Source of the DNA: Streptomyces rhizosphaerihabitans
GTDB lineage: Bacteria; Actinomycetota; Actinomycetes; Streptomycetales; Streptomycetaceae
Length of the DNA: 64,000 nucleotides
Assembly (NCBI RefSeq): GCF_025399795.1
Contig: NZ_JAODTZ010000001.1
Coordinates: 1-64,000, forward strand
Direction of reading: 5' to 3'
The notes below the pieces were generated by a model. The model searched no databases. It had not been told where the DNA came from and saw only the letters and a list, made by a program, of their open reading frames with translations. Below are positions 60,382-64,000 of this stretch, in pieces. Each line of letters starts with the position of its first letter. The first letter of the stretch is position 1. Made by a program: the position numbers and the translations under genes.

Positions 60382-61259
60382 AAGATGACAGTCCGGCGAC
60401 CGTTCAGCAGGATGCGACGTTCCGCGTGCCACTTCACCGCGCGCGCCAGCGCCTGGCACTCCACGTCACGGCCGATGGCGACCAGCTGGTCGGGGGTGAC
60501 GTCGTGGCCGACCCGCTCGACCTCCTGCTCGATGATCGGGCCCTCGTCGAGGTCGGCGGTCACGTAGTGCGCGGTGGCGCCGATGAGCTTGACCCCGCGG
60601 GCGTGCGCCTGGTGATACGGCTTGGCGCCCTTGAAGCTCGGCAGGAAGGAGTGATGGATGTTGATGATGCGGCCGCTGAGCTGCTTGCACAGGTCGTCCG
60701 AGAGGACCTGCATATAGCGGGCGAGGACGACCAGCTCGACGCCCTTCTCGCGCACCAGCTCCAGCAGCTGCGCCTCGGCCTCGGCCTTGGTGTCCTTCGT
60801 CACCGCGATGTGGTGGAAGGGCACGTCGTACGACCCGACGAGCTCCGCGAAGTCCGTGTGGTTCGACACCACGGCGGCGATGTCGACGGGCAGCGCGCCG
60901 ATCCGCGCGCGGAAGAGCAGGTCGTTCAGGCAGTGGCCGAACTTGCTCACCATGAGGACGACGCGCATCCGGTCCTCGGCCCGGTGGATCTGCCATTCCA
61001 TGTGGAAGGCGTCACCGATCGCCGTGAAACTCGCGCGCAGTTTGTCCACCGTCACCGGCGACTCCGCCGAGAAGTGGACACGCATGAAGAACAGACCCGT
61101 GTCGTGGTCGCCGAACTGCTGACTGTCCTCGATGTTGCAGCCGGTCATGAACAAGTAGCTCGACACGGCGTGCACGATGCCCTGCTTGTCGGGGCAGGAG
61201 AGAGTCAGGACGTACTGCTCGGAGGCGGGCGCGCTCCCGCGGACGGACGGCTCATTCAT
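60375..61259 (-). CDS. purU: Formyltetrahydrofolate deformylase
   Basis: The 294-aa protein has an N-terminal ACT domain (YVLTLSCPDKQGIVHAVSSYLFMTGCNIEDSQQF) and a C-terminal formyltransferase domain with IINIHHSFLPSFKGAKPYHQAH and ATAHYVTADLDEGPIIEQ (catalytic Asn/His/Asp). It hydrolyses 10-formyl-THF to formate and THF. MNEPSVRG at 61259 is chosen as start. It is monocistronic and a conserved core gene. The end overlaps the 8-bp repeat. Confidence 0.95.
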   Translation of the reverse strand: MNEPSVRGSAPASEQYVLTLSCPDKQGIVHAVSSYLFMTGCNIEDSQQFGDHDTGLFFMRVHFSAESPVTVDKLRASFTAIGDAFHMEWQIHRAEDRMRVVLMVSKFGHCLNDLLFRARIGALPVDIAAVVSNHTDFAELVGSYDVPFHHIAVTKDTKAEAEAQLLELVREKGVELVVLARYMQVLSDDLCKQLSGRIINIHHSFLPSFKGAKPYHQAHARGVKLIGATAHYVTADLDEGPIIEQEVERVGHDVTPDQLVAIGRDVECQALARAVKWHAERRILLNGRRTVIFA

Positions 61260-61551
61260 GCGGGACAGGGTCCCATACCAGGCGCCCGCGACGGAGTGCC
61301 GTCCCGCCACGCGGACGTCCGCGTGGCACCGCCCGGCCGCTCCGCGGACGCCGTACGGGCACCTGTCCGTCCCCGACGCCCGGGGAGCGCTCCACGAACG
61401 CGTCACGGACGTCCCCCGGTCACCGGTCACCGTCGGACCGAGGGCTGTTCCGATCACCGGGACGCGTGCCGGGCCGACCACGGGGCCGAACCCCATGCCG
61501 AACCCCGGTGGAACCGCTGGCCCACCCCCGGTGGAACCGCTGGGCCGGCCT

Positions 61552-62052
61552 CTAGGCCGACCGCGTCAGGATGCGCAGGACCTCCAGGGTGCGCGGAGGC
61601 GCGTCCACGTCCTCGCCGTCGCTCGACGCCAGCCGTACGTGCGCGGCGCGCGCGGCCTGCAAGGCGTCGGGCCACCCCTGGTGGTCGAGATAGGCGGAGA
61701 CGGGTGCGTCCGGTCCGACCTGGTGCATGATCCGCAGGACCCGCAGGACGGCGCTGTCCACGAGGGCCGCCTCCTGGGGGTCCCGGAAGATCGTGCCGAC
61801 GTACTTCTCGGCCGACCAGTTGTCCAGCCAGGTGTCCTCGACCAGTCGGTACACGGCGTCGGTGACGTCGCCGTACCCGTCGACTCCTGCGAGCCAGACG
61901 TCTCGCTGGAAGACGGGGTCGGAAAGCATGTGCAGCGCGGAGCGCACATTGCTGCGCCAGCGCCACCAAGGCATGTCGTTCAGTGGCATGCCGCCCATGG
62001 TGGATGAGCGACGACCGCGACGGGAAGAGTTCTCCGAGTCTTGCACGGTCAC
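61552..62052 (-). CDS. Conserved hypothetical protein
   Basis: The 166-aa protein has a Trp-rich start (MPLNDMPWWRWRSNVRSALHMLSDPVFQRDVWLAGV) and a soluble alpha-helical body (YVGTIFRDPQEAALVDSAVLRVLRIMHQVG). I do not recognise a family. The GTG start at 62052 is usable; internal ATGs at MGGMPLND are alternatives. It diverges from the substrate-binding protein gene. The 292-bp gap 61260-61551 has no gene. Confidence 0.7.
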   Translation of the reverse strand: MTVQDSENSSRRGRRSSTMGGMPLNDMPWWRWRSNVRSALHMLSDPVFQRDVWLAGVDGYGDVTDAVYRLVEDTWLDNWSAEKYVGTIFRDPQEAALVDSAVLRVLRIMHQVGPDAPVSAYLDHQGWPDALQAARAAHVRLASSDGEDVDAPPRTLEVLRILTRSA

Positions 62053-62163
62053 CGATCGTACGTTCCCTGTGAAAAACAGTTCATCGACCCCTGCAATTCA
62101 CCTCTACGTCACCCGGTGTCGACCGCAGGTCACACAACGGTTTCTCGTGTGGGGGAATCGTGC

Positions 62164-63468
62164 ATGCCCATGACCGGTAGGCGACGTACTCGCACCACCA
62201 CCCCCCTTTCGCCCCGGCCCCGCAAGGCCAAGCTGCTGTACGCGAGCGCGCTGGTCGCGTGCGCGTCGGTCGCCGTCGGATGCGGGGTCATCCCTGGTGC
62301 CACGGGGGGCTCCGGGGATGACCCCGTCAGAGTGATGACCTGGGCGCCGGAGAAGACCAACGCAACGAACAAGCCCGGAATGCCGGCGTTGGCGAAGGCC
62401 TACGCGCGCTGGGTCAACGCCCACGGCGGCATCAACGGCCGCAAGCTGGAAGTCCTCACCTGCAACGACCAGAACGACTCGGTCGCCGCCGCGCACTGCG
62501 CCGAGCGGGCGGCCGACGAGAAGGTCGTCGCGGTCGTGGGTTCCTACAGCCAGCACAGCCGCTCGTTCCTCGCCCCGCTGGAAAGCGCGGGCATCCCCTA
62601 CATCGGGGGCTTCGGCGTCACCGACGACGAGTTCACCAGCCCCATCTCCTACCCCATCAACGGCGGCCAGCCCGCGCTGCTGGCGGGCCTCGGCGAGCAG
62701 CTCGGCAAGAACTGCGGTCCTGTCTCGCTCATCCGCCCCGACACCATCGCCGGTGACGAGCTGCCGGTGCTGCTCGACGCCGGCCTGAAGGCGCTGGGCC
62801 ACCCCCAGGCCGCCGATCAGCGGGCGGCCGAGGACGCCACGGAGTACTCCCAGCCGACGAAGCAGGCGCTTCAGCACGCGACCTCCGGCTCGACCGGGCG
62901 AGGGTGCGTGGTCCCCGCGCTCGGTGACCGCACGAACACCTTCATGGACTCCTTCCGGCGCGACAGCGCGGACTACCCGAAGGTGCACACCGGTACCGTC
63001 ATCGGCAGCATCGACCAGTCGCTGATCGACGCCACCGGCGGCAAGTCGGGCCCCTACGAGGGTTCGTACGTCACCGGCTGGTACCCGACGGCGGACGACG
63101 CGCGCTGGAACGCGATGCGCGGTGTGATCAAGGAGCAGGCCTTCGGCGACAACCGGATCGATCCCGCCGACGCCGGGGTGCAGACCACCTGGATCGCCTA
63201 CACCGTGCTGAAGAAGGTCCTCGAGTCCCTCGGCGCAGGCGAGATCTCGTCGCTCACCATCCGGCGCGAGCTCGACAACGGCCTCAAGGTGACCACGGGC
63301 GGGCTCACACCGACGCTCAGCTGGCGCTTCGAGGACCTCATCGGGGCCGGCGACTTCCCGCGACTCGTCAACGCCGATGTCACCTTCCAGGTCATCCGCG
63401 ACGGTCAACTGACCACGCAGCGAGACGGGTTCATCAACATGGCGAAGACGCTGGCGAACGCGGGCTAG
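62164..63468 (+). CDS. ABC-type substrate-binding lipoprotein (branched-chain amino acid-like)
   Basis: The 434-aa protein has a signal peptide with lipobox ASVAVGCG (Cys about residue 40). A periplasmic-binding fold of the LivK type follows: AYARWVNAHGGINGRKLEVLTCNDQNDSVAAAHCAERAADEKVVAVVGSYSQHSRSF and IPYIGGFGVTDDEF. It would bind a small ligand at the cell surface. No permease or ATPase gene is adjacent in the window, so the partner is elsewhere. ATG 62164 is chosen, with 62170 as alternative. Confidence 0.88.
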   Translation: MPMTGRRRTRTTTPLSPRPRKAKLLYASALVACASVAVGCGVIPGATGGSGDDPVRVMTWAPEKTNATNKPGMPALAKAYARWVNAHGGINGRKLEVLTCNDQNDSVAAAHCAERAADEKVVAVVGSYSQHSRSFLAPLESAGIPYIGGFGVTDDEFTSPISYPINGGQPALLAGLGEQLGKNCGPVSLIRPDTIAGDELPVLLDAGLKALGHPQAADQRAAEDATEYSQPTKQALQHATSGSTGRGCVVPALGDRTNTFMDSFRRDSADYPKVHTGTVIGSIDQSLIDATGGKSGPYEGSYVTGWYPTADDARWNAMRGVIKEQAFGDNRIDPADAGVQTTWIAYTVLKKVLESLGAGEISSLTIRRELDNGLKVTTGGLTPTLSWRFEDLIGAGDFPRLVNADVTFQVIRDGQLTTQRDGFINMAKTLANAG

Positions 63469-63556
63469 CCGGACGGACATCGCGGGCGGACCCGCCTGCG
63501 GTCGGGGCGGGTCCGCCCGCCCCGACCGACCGGAACCGGAACAGCGCCCACAACGA

Positions 63557-63594
63557 AGCCCGGCTCCCTCGCCGTTCAGCGAAGGAGCCGGGCT
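63557..63594 (+). terminator. Terminator hairpin after the substrate-binding protein gene
   Basis: AGCCCGGCTCC (63557-63567) pairs with GGAGCCGGGCT (63584-63594), with extra TCGC/GCGA pairing toward a small loop; 89 bp after the stop. It can also serve the convergent gene. Confidence 0.75.
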
Positions 63595-63600
63595 CTCGTG

Positions 63601-63668
63601 CGGTCACAGCCGACTGCCGGTCACAGTCGACTGCGGGTCACAGCCGACTGCCGGTCACAGCTGAGTGC
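63601..63668. repeat. 17-bp tandem repeat, four copies, overlapping a gene end
   Basis: Copies begin at 63601, 63618, 63635 and 63652 (CGGTCACAGCCGACTGC and variants). The last supplies the stop codon (63655-63657) of the gene to its right. Confidence 0.9.
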
Positions 63669-64000
63669 GGGTCCGCTGTGTCAGTCCGTACTTGGACGCG
63701 ATGGAGTTCCAGAGCCTCGCGGCCTTCTCCTTCTGGGCGGAGGCCGTGCCGCTGGCGGCGTCGCCCGCCCGGGTCTGCCCGGTGTTGCGGGCGTGGCCCT
63801 TGTGGCAGCCCTTCTTGTCGTTGCCGATCTGGTCGGCCCAGGCCGCGTAGTGGTTGTCGGCCGCCGCGGAGGCCTTCCAGCCGTTGGTGAGGGCGGCGGC
63901 CAGCTCGTCGTGGTTCGGCAGCTTGTCGACCGCCAGGGAGGAGAGCCGGGTGACCAGCTCGCCGCGCTGCTTGGCCGCGTCCCGCAGATCACCGGCCGCC
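63655..64000 (-). CDS. C-terminal part of an unidentified protein, cut by window edge
   Basis: The last ~114 codons read on the minus strand: AGDLRDAAKQRGELVTRLSSL, HDELAAALTNGWKASAAADNHYAAWADQIGN, CHKGHARNTGQTRAGDAASGTASAQKEKAARLWNSIA and ending QRTRTQL. It is alpha-helical and charged, with two Lys-rich segments. The family cannot be named. The stop is made by the 17-bp repeat. Confidence 0.7.
   Translation of the reverse strand, partial: AAGDLRDAAKQRGELVTRLSSLAVDKLPNHDELAAALTNGWKASAAADNHYAAWADQIGNDKKGCHKGHARNTGQTRAGDAASGTASAQKEKAARLWNSIASKYGLTQRTRTQL

Noticed and set aside
62080..62110. PHO box upstream of the substrate-binding protein
   Set aside because: GTTCATC and ATTCACC are 17 nt apart rather than 11 or 22, so the direct-repeat phasing is wrong.

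Overview
The window is high-GC actinomycete DNA, almost certainly Streptomyces. The evidence is strong third-position GC bias, frequent GTG starts with GTGA/TGATG stop-start overlaps, F420-type LLM and Ddn-like enzymes, DUF397/XRE pairs, an AfsR-type SARP regulator, the tiny AfsS activator with its DNIHAT repeats, and an AfsK-type Ser/Thr kinase with a PQQ-like propeller. There are no rRNA or tRNA genes and no CRISPR array.

Layout. 1-0.7 kb: 5' part of a TnpB gene cut by the window edge. 0.7-5.1 kb: TetR/SDR pair with its own palindrome, a repeat-bearing membrane protein and a NarL-type two-component system. 5.1-12.8 kb: catabolic genes (aldehyde dehydrogenase, D-aminoacylase-like amidohydrolase, two LLM flavoenzymes, SDR, amidohydrolase-2). 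12.9-16.4 kb: afsR and afsS. 16.4-21.4 kb: VapBC-like pair, then acyl-CoA ligase, Ltp-type thiolase/aldolase, DUF35 protein and enoyl-CoA hydratase. 21.4-24.4 kb: secreted protein and afsK. 24.4-30.4 kb: VOC protein, a 12-unit tandem repeat, a TetR gene, a 26-bp perfect hairpin, a Ddn-like protein, an acyl-CoA dehydrogenase (ACAD) and a second thiolase. 30.4-34.6 kb: lipoprotein, DUF397, a frameshifted XRE regulator, pdxH-like and GNAT genes. 34.8-49.6 kb: a second large catabolic block (DUF35, DoxX, FAD monooxygenase, NDP-forming acyl-CoA synthetase, enoyl-CoA hydratase, flavin reductase, MFS/AraC pair, ADH, ACAD, SDR, cyclase). 50.2-50.9 kb: a MITE against an RsbW-like ATPase gene. 51.4-56.4 kb: ACAD pair, amidohydrolase-2 and acyl-CoA ligase. 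56.5-64 kb: EF-hand protein, STAS protein, ECF sigma factor with a ZAS/MDMPI fusion, purU, substrate-binding lipoprotein and the 3' end of one more gene.

The unifying signal is a short palindrome, CTGAY-N5-GTCAG (often TCTGAC...GTCAGA). I found 16 good copies, in front of nearly every catabolic transcription unit between 9.5 and 54.9 kb and not in front of the housekeeping genes between them. A 17th, imperfect copy overlaps the start codon of the TetR gene at 26181, which makes that protein the best in-window candidate regulator. The genes under these sites (CoA ligases, ACADs, hydratases, SDRs, Ltp/DUF35 pair, LLM flavoenzymes, amidohydrolase-2 enzymes, flavin reductase) look like an acyl-CoA-based degradation regulon of steroid/terpenoid style, but no steroid ring-cleavage genes are present. 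The substrate is unknown. The operator fits neither KstR nor KstR2 consensus as I know them.

A second theme is prolific short tandem repetition (7-45 bp units) in intergenic DNA, in protein tails, inside an acyl-CoA dehydrogenase, over stop codons, and as a 7-bp duplication that breaks a regulator gene.
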